Below, in pieces: positions 26,428 through 35,461 of a stretch of 64,000 nt of DNA. The stretch is from CAMAVH01 sp046297835. Lineage in GTDB: Bacteria; Pseudomonadota; Alphaproteobacteria; SMXQ01. The stretch covers positions 1-64,000 of the forward strand of contig JBKBHI010000012.1 of assembly GCA_046297835.1 (NCBI GenBank), given 5' to 3'. Position numbers and translations under genes: made by a program. How positions within the stretch are numbered: position 1 is the stretch's first letter; each line of letters begins with the position of its first letter. Under the pieces are notes generated by a model. That model did no database searches. It saw nothing but the letters and a program-made list of their open reading frames with translations, and was not told the DNA's origin.

Positions 26428-27705
26428 TCAGCCTGCGGCGCGTACGGCGGCTGAATGGGCGATCGAGATCATGCCCCCCGTCATTTGGCCTATGCCGTGA
26501 TAGTCGCCATGGTCGACGGTCAGGGGGATCGCGTGCTGCAGCATGTCCTCGATCTCGAATGCGCCGCCGTGGCTGCGGATGACGCAATGCATGCTGTATT
26601 GACCGGCATTGAGCGGCAGGCGAGGAATCGCGATTTCGATGAACGCTTCCTTATCGATGGAAAAAGGAGGCGAGCCGCTTTCCCATGTGCCGAGGTCGGC
26701 GACGTGCACCTCGCCATGCGCCAGAATGAAAACTCCAGCCTTAAGATTGGAGATCGGCTGCCCGTGGAGGTTGCGGGCACGCAGAACGACTTTGACGTTC
26801 TCCCCGGTGTTGACCGTTTGAACGCGCTCTCCAGCGGCGTTTTCGACCCAGCCATCGATGAAGCGAATGCGGCCGTTTCCCTCACGGTCCGCGCGATGCT
26901 CGAGCGTGACGGCCTGCTGCTCCTCGAACATGGCGTAATAGCGCCGCACGCCGGCGGCGGTTTCGCCGTCATGTACGATGCGGCCCTTGTCGAAAACCAG
27001 GGTGCGGCTGCATAGGGCGGAGATATGGTCCATGCGGTGGCTGACGAAGAGTACGGTGCGGCCGCTGTTGGCGGCATCGCCCATCTTGCCGAGGCATTTT
27101 TTTTGAAAGCCGACGTCGCCGACCGCCAACACCTCGTCTACCACCAGAATCTCAGTCTCGAGATGCGCAGCGACGGCGAAGGCTAAGCGCACGTACATGC
27201 CGCTCGAATAGCGCTTCACCGGCGTATCGATGTAATCGCCGATTTCGGCGAACTCGACGATTTCCTCGAAGCGGTTGTGGATTTCCCGTTGCGACATTCC
27301 TAGGATGCTGGCGTTGAGGTAGATGTTTTCCCGTCCCGTCAGCTCGGCGTGAAACCCAGTGCCGACTTCGAGCAAACTGGAGAGGCGTCCGCGCACCTTG
27401 ATCTGGCCCGTCGTGGGGCCCGTGATACGCGACAAGATCTTGAGAATGGTCGACTTTCCGGCGCCGTTGCGGCCGATGATGCCGAGCACCTCGCCTTCTT
27501 TGACCGAGAAATTGACGTCGTTGAGCGCCAAGATGCGGTCGCCATGCCGATTCCCGTGATCGATCTCGCCGATTTTCGCCAAGGGGTCGGCACGTTTGAG
27601 AACGCGAGTATGCCATAGGCGCAAAAGGTCGTCGCGCAGCGTGCCGCTCCCGATGACGCCGAGGCGATAGACTTTGCTGACGTGCTCGGCGGAGATGACT
27701 TCCAT
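26428..27705 (-). CDS. wzt: Polysaccharide export ABC transporter ATPase (Wzt-like) with C-terminal extension
   Basis: A 425-residue protein. Residues 1-260 are an ABC ATPase of the KpsT/Wzt group: Walker A GRNGAGKST (78-86), LEVGTGFHAELTGRENIYLN, signature YSSGMYVRLAFAVA and Walker B ILVVDEVLAVGD. Residues about 280-425 are a beta-rich Wzt_C-like domain (RIRFIDGWVENAAGERV, VFILAHGEVHVADLG). In E. coli O8/O9a this domain recognises the modified non-reducing end of the finished O-polysaccharide before export. Methyltransferases and an oxygenase are adjacent. One base separates it from the wzm stop. Confidence 0.92.
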   Translation of the reverse strand: MEVISAEHVSKVYRLGVIGSGTLRDDLLRLWHTRVLKRADPLAKIGEIDHGNRHGDRILALNDVNFSVKEGEVLGIIGRNGAGKSTILKILSRITGPTTGQIKVRGRLSSLLEVGTGFHAELTGRENIYLNASILGMSQREIHNRFEEIVEFAEIGDYIDTPVKRYSSGMYVRLAFAVAAHLETEILVVDEVLAVGDVGFQKKCLGKMGDAANSGRTVLFVSHRMDHISALCSRTLVFDKGRIVHDGETAAGVRRYYAMFEEQQAVTLEHRADREGNGRIRFIDGWVENAAGERVQTVNTGENVKVVLRARNLHGQPISNLKAGVFILAHGEVHVADLGTWESGSPPFSIDKEAFIEIAIPRLPLNAGQYSMHCVIRSHGGAFEIEDMLQHAIPLTVDHGDYHGIGQMTGGMISIAHSAAVRAAG

Positions 27706-27706
27706 C

Positions 27707-28552
27707 TCACACCGTGTCCATCGCGTATTTTTCGATTCGGTTGAACAGCAAAGCCGCGAACATGAGGATCACGACCGCGACGGCGGCGCTGTAAGCGAGG
27801 CCCCAATAAGGGATGCTGCCAGATCCGAGGACCGCATAGCGGAAGGTGGTGATGATGGACGCCATCGGGTTCAGCAGCATAATCCACTGATGCTGCTGCG
27901 GGATCGACGAAAGCGGATAGATCACTGGCGTCGCGTACATCCAAAGGTTGATGCCGAAGGTGATGAGAAACGACAGATCGCGATAGCGGGTTGTGAGCGC
28001 AGACGCGACGATGCCGACGCCCAATCCTAATGTCCCCGTGATGACGATGAGGACCGGAGCGAGCAGCAGAGCCCATTGCGGCTGAACCGTATTGTTCGTC
28101 AGCAGGAAATAGACGGTGAACATTGCGAGCAGGCCGAGTTGGATGCCGAGATGGAAAAGTCCCGACAAGAAATTCGTGATTGGCACGATGAGACGAGGAA
28201 AATAGACCTTGCTGAACAGTCCGGATTGCCCGGTGAAGATCGACGAGTTTCCTGTCACGGTCAGGTTGAAATAGCCCCACATGACCACGCCGGACATGTA
28301 GAACAGGAATTGCGGCTGGCCGTCGGTCGAGATGTTGGCGATTTGGCCGAAGACGATCGTGAAGGTGACCGAGCTCAGGACCGGGGGTATGACGAACCAT
28401 AGCGGTCCGAGGATGGTTTGCTTGTAGGCGGCGACGAAGTCCCGGCGCACGAACATCGCGATGAGATAGCGATAGCGCCAGAGCTCGCCGATTTTCAGGT
28501 CTAGCCAGGGCGGATTTGACGTGATGATCAAATCCCAATCTTTGTCTTTCAT
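27707..28552 (-). CDS. wzm: Polysaccharide export ABC transporter permease (Wzm-like)
   Basis: A 281-residue inner-membrane protein of the ABC-2/KpsM/Wzm family with about six spans. The start WRYRYLIAMFVRRDFVAAYKQ is the usual amphipathic entry helix; ILGPLWFVIPPVL and GVVMWGYFNL follow, and WMYATPVIYPLSSIP and LLNPMASIITTFRYAVLG are near the C-terminus as in other Wzm proteins. It pairs with the ATPase encoded 1 base downstream to export an undecaprenyl-linked polysaccharide across the inner membrane. Confidence 0.92.
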   Translation of the reverse strand: MKDKDWDLIITSNPPWLDLKIGELWRYRYLIAMFVRRDFVAAYKQTILGPLWFVIPPVLSSVTFTIVFGQIANISTDGQPQFLFYMSGVVMWGYFNLTVTGNSSIFTGQSGLFSKVYFPRLIVPITNFLSGLFHLGIQLGLLAMFTVYFLLTNNTVQPQWALLLAPVLIVITGTLGLGVGIVASALTTRYRDLSFLITFGINLWMYATPVIYPLSSIPQQHQWIMLLNPMASIITTFRYAVLGSGSIPYWGLAYSAAVAVVILMFAALLFNRIEKYAMDTV

Positions 28553-28584
28553 AGGCTTCGCGCGACTCGTGCGTTAGCGATTGG

Positions 28585-29391
28585 TTATGGTTTGATCAAA
28601 AAGGCGGCGGGCGCGTTAGTCCAGTCGAACGTCTGGAGGCGTAATGCGGGCTTATCGGCTAGAAATTCGTCTACGGCTTGGGTTTCGCCTGGCCAATCGG
28701 GTATCGAATATTCGTCGAAGATAAAAATGCCGCCGCGCGACAAGCGCGGCCAGAAAGCTTCAAGCGCCGCTTTGGTCGGGGCATAAAGATCGCAATCGAA
28801 ATGCACGAGGCTAAAGCGCACACCTGGATGGTCCGCGACGAACTTGCTGGCAGTTTCCTCGATTTCACCGTCAACGAGCTTGATGCGCGGCTTCCATGAT
28901 ACGAATCGGTCCGCGTCGTAGATCGCGATGGCGGACTCGAGTTCCTGGCGAAATCGGCTTGGCGAGAATCCGCCTTCCGTCTTGCCGACGCTCGCATCGC
29001 TTCTACCGTCAGCCTCGCTGAAACTGCTGAAGCCGCGCCAATTGTCGAACCCCCAAACCGTCTTTGTGCGGTCGCCGATGCAATAGGCTTCAAGAAAATT
29101 TGCCCAACCCATGAGTCCCAGGCCACGAAAGACGCCCAATTCGGCGATGTCGCCAGGCACGTTCAGCGTCCGCTGGAACAATTCATGGTGGGCTAGAAAA
29201 CGCTTAAGCGATTGACGGCGTCCGAGAACTGGAAAGTGTTTCACCGCTTCGAGCGGCGAGATTTCAAAGTCAGCCATATGTTTGGCGAGAGCGGCTTCGA
29301 TTCGTGAATCGTGCGAGGTTTTTTTCGCCCCGTCCGTCGCGTCATAGGTCGTGACCGGATTGCCGAGAGCATTGAGTTCGGATTTTGTCAT
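28585..29391 (-). CDS. TylF/MycF-type O-methyltransferase
   Basis: A 268-residue SAM-dependent sugar O-methyltransferase of the TylF family. Characteristic pieces are GDIAELGVFRGLGLMGWANFL (SAM site), TVWGFDNWRGF, LVHFDCDLYAPTKAALEAFWP with the metal-binding Asp residues, and GGIFIFDEYSIPDWPGE. TylF and MycF methylate sugar hydroxyls of macrolides using Mg2+; in polysaccharide loci relatives often cap the chain. Position directly before wzm-wzt suits a chain-end cap read by the Wzt C-terminal domain. Confidence 0.88.
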   Translation of the reverse strand: MTKSELNALGNPVTTYDATDGAKKTSHDSRIEAALAKHMADFEISPLEAVKHFPVLGRRQSLKRFLAHHELFQRTLNVPGDIAELGVFRGLGLMGWANFLEAYCIGDRTKTVWGFDNWRGFSSFSEADGRSDASVGKTEGGFSPSRFRQELESAIAIYDADRFVSWKPRIKLVDGEIEETASKFVADHPGVRFSLVHFDCDLYAPTKAALEAFWPRLSRGGIFIFDEYSIPDWPGETQAVDEFLADKPALRLQTFDWTNAPAAFLIKP

Positions 29392-29412
29392 GTCGCAGTC
29401 TTTGGTTGACGT

Positions 29413-30216
29413 TTAGCCATTGATAGCCGGGGGAACGGGGTCGAGCACTTGCCAAGTCTGCATATCTAGCGCGTGCTTGCCCGACGTGCCGTCGGCAAAA
29501 AAACGGAAATCTATGCTCAAGCGCACTCGCTGAGACATGTTCGGCATCGAACCATGCGCAAGATGGGGGCCGAACAGAATGCAGTCGCCGAGGGACATGG
29601 GCTGGCATTCGATTCGCTTGTAACCGGACACGTCGATCGGTGAGAGCCAGCCATCACGATTCACCGTGGCCTGCTGTGCCGGCAGATCCTTAGTGCCTTG
29701 ATAAACGGCCATGCCGCCGCATTGCATGTCGATGTCGACTAGCGGCACCCAAAGCACCACAAAAGACGGCATATGACGGTTGTAGCTGATGTCTTGATGC
29801 GGAGGCACGCCAGCGGCGGCGTTTCCCGGCAGGATAAACCGTGCCGTAGGTGGCATATGCATGAACAACCGCTCGGACTTCAGAGCTTCGCTCAGTACTG
29901 CGCGCAAGGCGGGCTCTCGCGGAATGGCCCAAAGCTCGCGAGCCAATCGATCGCGCAAAGGAAAATGGCCCATGAGCGTTATACGTGTCGCTACATCCAG
30001 CTCAGGTTGAGTAGCCACGACATGCTGAGCAACACGTGAGGATGCGATTAGATCGGTGGGGTCGAGGCCGAAATGCGCGAAATCGCGCAGAGTGCGTTCC
30101 ATAGCGCCTTGCAAATAGTCGCGGACGCCGAGGACCGTCGCATGAGGCAAAAGCCCGCGGAATATCTGGTACCCTTCAGCTAAATAAAATGAGCAGTTTT
30201 GCATGGTGCCATACAT
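29413..30216 (-). CDS. Phytanoyl-CoA dioxygenase (PhyH)-family oxygenase
   Basis: A 267-residue Fe(II)/2-oxoglutarate oxygenase. The facial triad is visible as HQD in GVPPHQDISYNRH and a distal His in LFGPHLAHGSMPN; the Arg of RVRLSIDFRF should bind 2-oxoglutarate. PhyH enzymes hydroxylate lipids, small metabolites and occasionally sugars or peptides. As first gene of the leftward export run it probably oxidises part of the glycan or its lipid. A second in-frame ATG at 30204 is possible. Confidence 0.8.
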   Translation of the reverse strand: MYGTMQNCSFYLAEGYQIFRGLLPHATVLGVRDYLQGAMERTLRDFAHFGLDPTDLIASSRVAQHVVATQPELDVATRITLMGHFPLRDRLARELWAIPREPALRAVLSEALKSERLFMHMPPTARFILPGNAAAGVPPHQDISYNRHMPSFVVLWVPLVDIDMQCGGMAVYQGTKDLPAQQATVNRDGWLSPIDVSGYKRIECQPMSLGDCILFGPHLAHGSMPNMSQRVRLSIDFRFFADGTSGKHALDMQTWQVLDPVPPAING

Positions 30217-30231
30217 AGCCCGGAACCAGCG

Positions 30232-30257
30232 GAAAGCCTAGGTCTAGATAGGCTTTC
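30232..30257. repeat. Inverted repeat in a divergent promoter region
   Basis: GAAAGCCTA (30232-30240) and TAGGCTTTC (30249-30257) are perfect complements around an 8-base loop. The repeat lies 16 bases before the oxygenase start, inside the 193-bp region between the divergent phyH and asnB genes, and may be an operator or a leader hairpin. No T tract follows. Confidence 0.45.
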
Positions 30258-30409
30258 AGCCTGCCGAAAGGTCAGTCCTTGGAGAGCGCGGCTGTCGCTT
30301 CCCGGGCATCGCTTGTCACGCATTTCGCGCAATCGGGAGGGGCGTCGGCCGGGTTTCCTTTTCCCCGGACTAGCTATATCGTTAGGGTGAAAGTGAGCGC
30401 TATTGGACG

Positions 30410-32380
30410 ATGTGCGGCATTACGGGGCTATGGGTTTTTCGCGGGGCCGATATGGCGCCGCAAATGTTCGGTCGTTTTAACGATTCGCAAATCCATCGCG
30501 GGCCGGATGGCGCCGGGACGCAGCATTTCCCGGAGCGCCGGCTCCATCTCGGCCACCGACGTTTGGCCATCCTCGACTTGTCCGTCCGAGGCCATCAGCC
30601 GATGGCCTATGCCAACGGACGATATTGGCTCACGTTCAATGGCGAAATCTATAATTTCATCGAATTGCGCCGGGAGTTGGAAGACCTCGGGCATCGCTTT
30701 ATGTCCAATAGCGACAGCGAAGTCGTTCTGGCCGCCTATGCGCAATGGGGCGAGGAATGCCAGGCTCGTTTCAACGGCATGTGGGCCTTCGCCATTTGGG
30801 ACGCGCAGCGCGCCGAATTGTTCCTTTCGCGCGACCGTTTCGGCGTCAAACCGCTGCATTACAGCCTGGACCAAGACCGTTTTGCATTCGCCTCGGAGCT
30901 GAAGGCCTTTCTTGCCTTGCCCTGGATCGATGGGCGGTTCGATGACGCGCTGTTGCGGGAGACCTTGTCCAACATCAACGGCTATGAAAAAGCTGCGGAG
31001 AGCTTGTTGCCCGGGGTGCGCAAACTGCAGGGAGGCCATTGCCTGCGGGTGACTGCGGATGGCGCCGCGACCGTGCGCCGTTGGTGGGATACGCGCGCCC
31101 ATGTCGTTTCCGCGGAGGGCGATTTCGCGGCGCAAACCGCCAGATTTCGCGAGATCTTTTTCGACGCCTGCCGCATCCGCATGCGCAGCGATGTCGCGAT
31201 CGGCACTTCCCTCAGCGGTGGCCTTGATTCCAGCGCTGTGGCGGCCACGATCGCCACAATCGGCCGGTCGGAAAACCCAGATCACGGAGCGAGCGACTGG
31301 CAGCGGGCCTTCGTGGCCTGCTTTCCCGGCACCAATCTCGACGAGGAGCGCTACGCCCGGGAGGTGATCGAAGCTTTCCGCTTAAAGCCGCATTATTATG
31401 CGGTCGACGAGCGCGAAGCCCTCGGCAGCCTCGAAAGCGCGATTTTCTCCTACGAATCGATCTACTGGGTGCCGCTCGTCGGACCTTGGTCGATCTATCG
31501 CGAAATGCGCGGGAATGGCGTCGTCGTGAGTCTCGACGGTCATGGCGCGGACGAGTTGCTCGGCGGCTATCATTTCTTCATAGAGCGGGAATTGCAGGCG
31601 TTGCTGACAGGGCGTTTCAGCCTGTCGCGCTATCGGGATCTGAAGCGTACGCTGGCGGGGCTCAGCGGCGGCAGCGCCGAAAATTTGCAACTCGGCCTTT
31701 GGGGGGACATGCGCCTCATGGCTCGGGAGGCGTTTGGCCGCACCCGCTTGTGGCGGCTTGCCTCACGCGCGCGCGGCGCTTTGCGGGATGCCGCCGGCGG
31801 CGGCAGCGAGGCCTTGAGGTCGCTGAACGAGGGAGAGTTGCTCGCGTCGCAGGCCGACGAACTGCGGCTTTACGACGAAGCCCGCGATACGCGTCATAAG
31901 GATTTGAGCCCGCTCGGCCGGGCGCTGCAACTCTGGTTTCACGACAGCGTGCTGCCCACTTTGTTGCGCAATTACGACCGTGCTTCCATGGCGCACGGCG
32001 TTGAGGTGAGGATGCCTTTCATGGATTGGCGGTTGGTGACCTACGCTTTCGGTCTGCCGGACTCGAGCAAGATTGGCGAGGGTTATACCAAACGCGTTTT
32101 GCGTGCGGCCATGGACGGGCTTTTGCCCGATTCGATCCGCTTGCGAACTAACAAGATCGGCTTTACCTCTCCGCTCGATTTGTGGATGCGCGGCGCGCTG
32201 CGGGAGTGGACGATGGATTGCGTGGCAGATCAGGCTTTCCAGAAATCTTCGGTTTGGAACGGAGCGAACGTCCGCAAGGCCGTCGATCAAGCCATGGCGG
32301 GCCAGCGGGGGTTTCAGGCTCTCTGGCCGATCCTGAACGCATACGCTTTGCAGCGCGGCTTCCTGCGCGCCGCGGCTTGA
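30410..32380 (+). CDS. asnB: Asparagine synthase (glutamine-hydrolysing)-family amidotransferase
   Basis: A 656-residue two-domain enzyme. Cys2 (MCGITGLW) is the nucleophile of the N-terminal glutaminase, which also shows HRGPDGAG and FNGEIYNF. The C-terminal synthetase has the PP-loop SGGLDSS (269-275) and the LDGHGADELLGGYHFF segment. In surface-polysaccharide loci such AsnB relatives often amidate sugar acids instead of making asparagine. The gene is divergent from the export run and leads into a CgeB-like glycosyltransferase 14 bases on. Confidence 0.88.
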   Translation: MCGITGLWVFRGADMAPQMFGRFNDSQIHRGPDGAGTQHFPERRLHLGHRRLAILDLSVRGHQPMAYANGRYWLTFNGEIYNFIELRRELEDLGHRFMSNSDSEVVLAAYAQWGEECQARFNGMWAFAIWDAQRAELFLSRDRFGVKPLHYSLDQDRFAFASELKAFLALPWIDGRFDDALLRETLSNINGYEKAAESLLPGVRKLQGGHCLRVTADGAATVRRWWDTRAHVVSAEGDFAAQTARFREIFFDACRIRMRSDVAIGTSLSGGLDSSAVAATIATIGRSENPDHGASDWQRAFVACFPGTNLDEERYAREVIEAFRLKPHYYAVDEREALGSLESAIFSYESIYWVPLVGPWSIYREMRGNGVVVSLDGHGADELLGGYHFFIERELQALLTGRFSLSRYRDLKRTLAGLSGGSAENLQLGLWGDMRLMAREAFGRTRLWRLASRARGALRDAAGGGSEALRSLNEGELLASQADELRLYDEARDTRHKDLSPLGRALQLWFHDSVLPTLLRNYDRASMAHGVEVRMPFMDWRLVTYAFGLPDSSKIGEGYTKRVLRAAMDGLLPDSIRLRTNKIGFTSPLDLWMRGALREWTMDCVADQAFQKSSVWNGANVRKAVDQAMAGQRGFQALWPILNAYALQRGFLRAAA

Positions 32381-32393
32381 GGGGACGAGGCCG

Positions 32394-33710
32394 ATGGCGA
32401 CATTCCGCATTTTTCGCGTCTGTTCGACCGGTCCATATCAAGAGATGTTTTCCGCCTTCGTGGCGGGACTTGGCGCGATCGATTACGATGCGAAGCTCGC
32501 CGCCTGTCGGCGCAACGGCTTTCTTTATCCCGCCGATTTCAAATCCGCGATGGAAGACGCCGGCGCGGAGGTGATGGAAGCCATCATCGATCAAGATGAC
32601 TTGCAGCGGCAGTGGCTGGCGGAATCTGGCGAGGCGCCCACGCACGACAAAGTCGAGACCTTCTTCAAGCAAATGCAGGCTTTCAGGCCGGATGTGGTGC
32701 ATTTCCAAACACTATCCGTGCTTTCAAACGAGTGGCGTAAACTGATCAAGGCTCGCTGTCCGTCGGTCAAGCTTGTCACAGGGCATCGCGGATTCCCTTG
32801 CTTCGACTGTGTCGGCTATGAAGACGTCGACGCGATGTTCCTCGGTTATCCGCGCCATCACGATTACTGGCGCGCTGTGGGCGTGCGGCGGACCTTCCAT
32901 CAGGATCACGCGTTCGATGCGTCGTTGCTGCCGGAAGTCGGTAGCGACGCCGCCAGCCGAAAGATACATGACTTCACCTTTATCGGCACGACGGGCTGGG
33001 GATTCCCGCCTCACGACGGACGGTATTACGACATGCGTAAGTTGTTGGAGCGGACCGCGCTGGAGATTTGGGGCAACGAGCCGGCTCAAGTTCAGGGCCC
33101 GTTGCGCGTACGTTCGCGCGAAGCGATTTTGAGCTTCATGCAGCATATGCCCATGCTCTCGATCAAGCTGCTCTCGAAGCTCGGCCAGTGGGGCGGCCCC
33201 GACATCTTCATCCGTGCCGCGAACGCGACGTTTCAGCGCAAATCGGCTTTGGCGCGGCGCCGGCGGGCCGCAAAGGCGGGGACGCCGGATCGAGATGAAT
33301 ATTGGTATCTGAAAGAGAAGCCGATCGGCGCGCTCTATCCCTCGCGCATCCATGCGCCGGTATTCGGTTTGGAATATCTGCGCCTATTGGCGTCGTCCCG
33401 CGTCAGCTGGAACCGCCAGCTGGAGATGGACGGCGCCGGCGCGAACATGCGCTTGTTTGAGGCTTGCGGGGTGGGGTCCTGCCAGATAAGCGATATCAGA
33501 CCAGAAGTCGCCGCCGTTTATGAGCCTGACAAAGAGATCGTCGTTTATTCGAGCATCGAAGAGTGCGTCGACAAGGTCAATTATCTGCTGGAGAACGAAT
33601 CGGTCCGCCGCAAGATCGCCGCGGCCGGTCAGGCCCGCACTCTGCGCGACCATACGACGACGCGCCGAGCGAAGGAGATGCATCGGCAGCTCTTGGAGAT
33701 GCTTTCGTAG
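32394..33710 (+). CDS. CgeB-like glycosyltransferase (GT-B fold)
   Basis: A 438-residue protein. The C-terminal third has the Glyco_trans_1_2/CgeB pattern: MDGAGANMRLFEACGVGSCQIS, then DKEIVVYSSIEECVDKVNYLL and RTLRDHTTTRRAKEM, which form the donor-sugar side of a GT-B enzyme. The N-terminal half (FRICRV-like start, RPDVVHFQTLSVLSNEWRKL) would bind the acceptor. ACGAGG lies before the ATG. It forms a two-gene unit with asnB and converges on the transketolase gene. Confidence 0.78.
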   Translation: MATFRIFRVCSTGPYQEMFSAFVAGLGAIDYDAKLAACRRNGFLYPADFKSAMEDAGAEVMEAIIDQDDLQRQWLAESGEAPTHDKVETFFKQMQAFRPDVVHFQTLSVLSNEWRKLIKARCPSVKLVTGHRGFPCFDCVGYEDVDAMFLGYPRHHDYWRAVGVRRTFHQDHAFDASLLPEVGSDAASRKIHDFTFIGTTGWGFPPHDGRYYDMRKLLERTALEIWGNEPAQVQGPLRVRSREAILSFMQHMPMLSIKLLSKLGQWGGPDIFIRAANATFQRKSALARRRRAAKAGTPDRDEYWYLKEKPIGALYPSRIHAPVFGLEYLRLLASSRVSWNRQLEMDGAGANMRLFEACGVGSCQISDIRPEVAAVYEPDKEIVVYSSIEECVDKVNYLLENESVRRKIAAAGQARTLRDHTTTRRAKEMHRQLLEMLS

Positions 33711-33714
33711 TTCC

Positions 33715-34632
33715 CTAAAGCCTGGCGTAGATCTGCTCGACGCTCAGGCCGTGGGCTTTCAGCAAATCCGCATGGTCCCCGTAGCAGTGGATGAATTTCT
33801 CTTGCAGCGAGAAGGCTTTCAACTGGCAAGGGGCCTGGATGTCCCAGGCGATCTCCTTGACGCGCGAGCCGAGGCCGCCATGCGGCACGTGCTCCTCCAT
33901 GACGATGACCCGCTTGTGGCTGCGTAGCGCCTGGGCGACGCCGTCGGCATCGAGCGGTTTGACGGTGTGGCAGGAGACGACCGAGACGCTCTCGCCTTTC
34001 TCGGCCTCGAGCCTGGCGGCGAGCTCCATCGCCATCTTGACGGTCGTGCCATAAGACAGGATGCAGGTGTCCTTGCCGCGCTTGATGTAGCGGATCTTGC
34101 CGATCACGAAGGGATCGACCGCCTTGTCGGTGAGCACCGGCTCGCCCGCTTTGCCGAGACGCAGATATACGGGCCCCTTCTGGTTGTCGAGCGCGCACCA
34201 GCGCGTCGCCAGGCGCACCTCCGCCGGATCGCACGGAGCGATCACGGACAGGGTCGGGATGGCGCTCGCCACGGCCACGTCTTCCATGGCGTGATGGGTG
34301 CTGCCGAGCGTCGAGTAAGTGACGCCGCCGCCGATGCCGACGACCGTCACCGGCAATTCCTGGTAGCCGAGGTCGTCGCGCACGAACTCGAACGGCCGGT
34401 AAATGGTGAAGGTGGCGATGGTGTAGGCGAAGGGCCTCATGCCGCGCAGCGCCATGCCGGCGACCATGCCGATCATGATCTGCTCGGACACGCCCGTGTT
34501 GACGAAGCGGTCGGGAAACTCCTCGCGGAATTTGGCGATCGAGCCGGCCGGCGAGATGTCGGCGACGACGATGGCGAGGCGCGGATCGGTCTTGCCCAGC
34601 TCGTAGAAAGTGTCGGCGAAGGTGTTTCTCAC
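33715..34632 (-). CDS. Transketolase, C-terminal subunit
   Basis: A 305-residue protein corresponding to the pyrimidine-binding and C-terminal domains of transketolase: DISPAGSIAKFREEFPDRFVN, TGVSEQIMIGMVAGMAL (with the Glu that activates thiamine diphosphate), STHHAMEDVAVASAIP and VIVMEEHVPHGGLGS. Start is GTG at 34632, overlapping the stop of the N-terminal subunit as GTGA, so the two halves are translationally coupled. Split transketolases occur in sugar gene clusters. It would exchange two-carbon units to make or use sedoheptulose-7-phosphate. Confidence 0.88.
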   Translation of the reverse strand: MRNTFADTFYELGKTDPRLAIVVADISPAGSIAKFREEFPDRFVNTGVSEQIMIGMVAGMALRGMRPFAYTIATFTIYRPFEFVRDDLGYQELPVTVVGIGGGVTYSTLGSTHHAMEDVAVASAIPTLSVIAPCDPAEVRLATRWCALDNQKGPVYLRLGKAGEPVLTDKAVDPFVIGKIRYIKRGKDTCILSYGTTVKMAMELAARLEAEKGESVSVVSCHTVKPLDADGVAQALRSHKRVIVMEEHVPHGGLGSRVKEIAWDIQAPCQLKAFSLQEKFIHCYGDHADLLKAHGLSVEQIYARL

Positions 34633-35456
34633 GAAGCGATCTCCGTCAGCTCGCGCACGGCCTGCTCGTATTCCTGCTTGTTGGGGGAGCGGTAATGCCA
34701 AATCGGCACATGTTCCATAAAAGAGACGCCCTTGCCCTTCACCGTCTTGCAGACGACGAGGAGCGGCTTGCCCGGCACGCGCTTTTGCGAGGCGTCGAAG
34801 ATCGCCTGCGCGTCGTGGCCGTTGACCTCGTGGGCCTCCCAGCCGAAGGCGCGCGCCTTCTCGATCACGGGATAGAACGCCGGATGCGTCACGCTCATGC
34901 GGTCCATGCCGGAGAAGTCGTTGAGGTCGAGGAAGGCCGTGAGATTGTCGATCTTGAGGTTGGCGGCCATCATGATGGCTTCCCAGGTCGATCCTTCCTG
35001 AAACTCGCCGTCGGACACGACGACATAGGTGTGCGCCGGATCGTTCTGCAGGCGGTTGGCGTAGGCCATGCCGACCGACATGCCCATGCCGTGGCCGAGC
35101 GAGCCGGTCGAAGCGGCGATGCCTGGCGTGCCATAGTCCGGATGCGCGCCTAGCCGGCCTTCGGGTTTGCAATATTGCGCGATATCCTCGCCTGACAGGA
35201 TGCCGAGCTCCTCGAGGATCACGTATTGCGGCATGCAGCCGTGGCCCTTGGACATCAGGAACGTGTCGATCAGCTTGCCTTGAGCGTCGCGCCGCATCAG
35301 CCCGTTGTAGATGACGTCGACCGCTTCCATCGCCGAGAAGGCCGGAGCGATGTGCAGCGCCGTCACGTTCTGCGAGATGTCGAGAATGCGGCGGCGATAG
35401 GCCTTACAGCGCTTGCGCGCGGCGGCGGCGTCAAAGCTGTTGCGGGGGGCGCTCAT
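34629..35456 (-). CDS. Transketolase, N-terminal subunit
   Basis: A 275-residue protein matching the thiamine-diphosphate-binding half of transketolase: LMSKGHGCMPQYVILEELG, GSLGHGMGMSVGMAYA, VVVSDGEFQEGSTWEA and NLTAFLDLNDFSG, the GDG-Nx-type cofactor motif (here SDGE..N). It is encoded just before the C-terminal half; together they make one active heterotetramer. ATG at 35456 is chosen; a TTG at 35465 is possible. It lies inside a long leftward sugar-nucleotide operon, suggesting a dedicated rather than housekeeping role. Confidence 0.88.
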   Translation of the reverse strand: MSAPRNSFDAAAARKRCKAYRRRILDISQNVTALHIAPAFSAMEAVDVIYNGLMRRDAQGKLIDTFLMSKGHGCMPQYVILEELGILSGEDIAQYCKPEGRLGAHPDYGTPGIAASTGSLGHGMGMSVGMAYANRLQNDPAHTYVVVSDGEFQEGSTWEAIMMAANLKIDNLTAFLDLNDFSGMDRMSVTHPAFYPVIEKARAFGWEAHEVNGHDAQAIFDASQKRVPGKPLLVVCKTVKGKGVSFMEHVPIWHYRSPNKQEYEQAVRELTEIAS

Positions 35457-35461
35457 GCTGC

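Noticed and set aside
33715..35172. A 485-codon frame that would make a longer transketolase C-terminal protein
   Set aside because: The extra N-terminal part is a shadow of the N-terminal subunit in another frame; GTG at 34632 overlapping the stop codon is the natural start.
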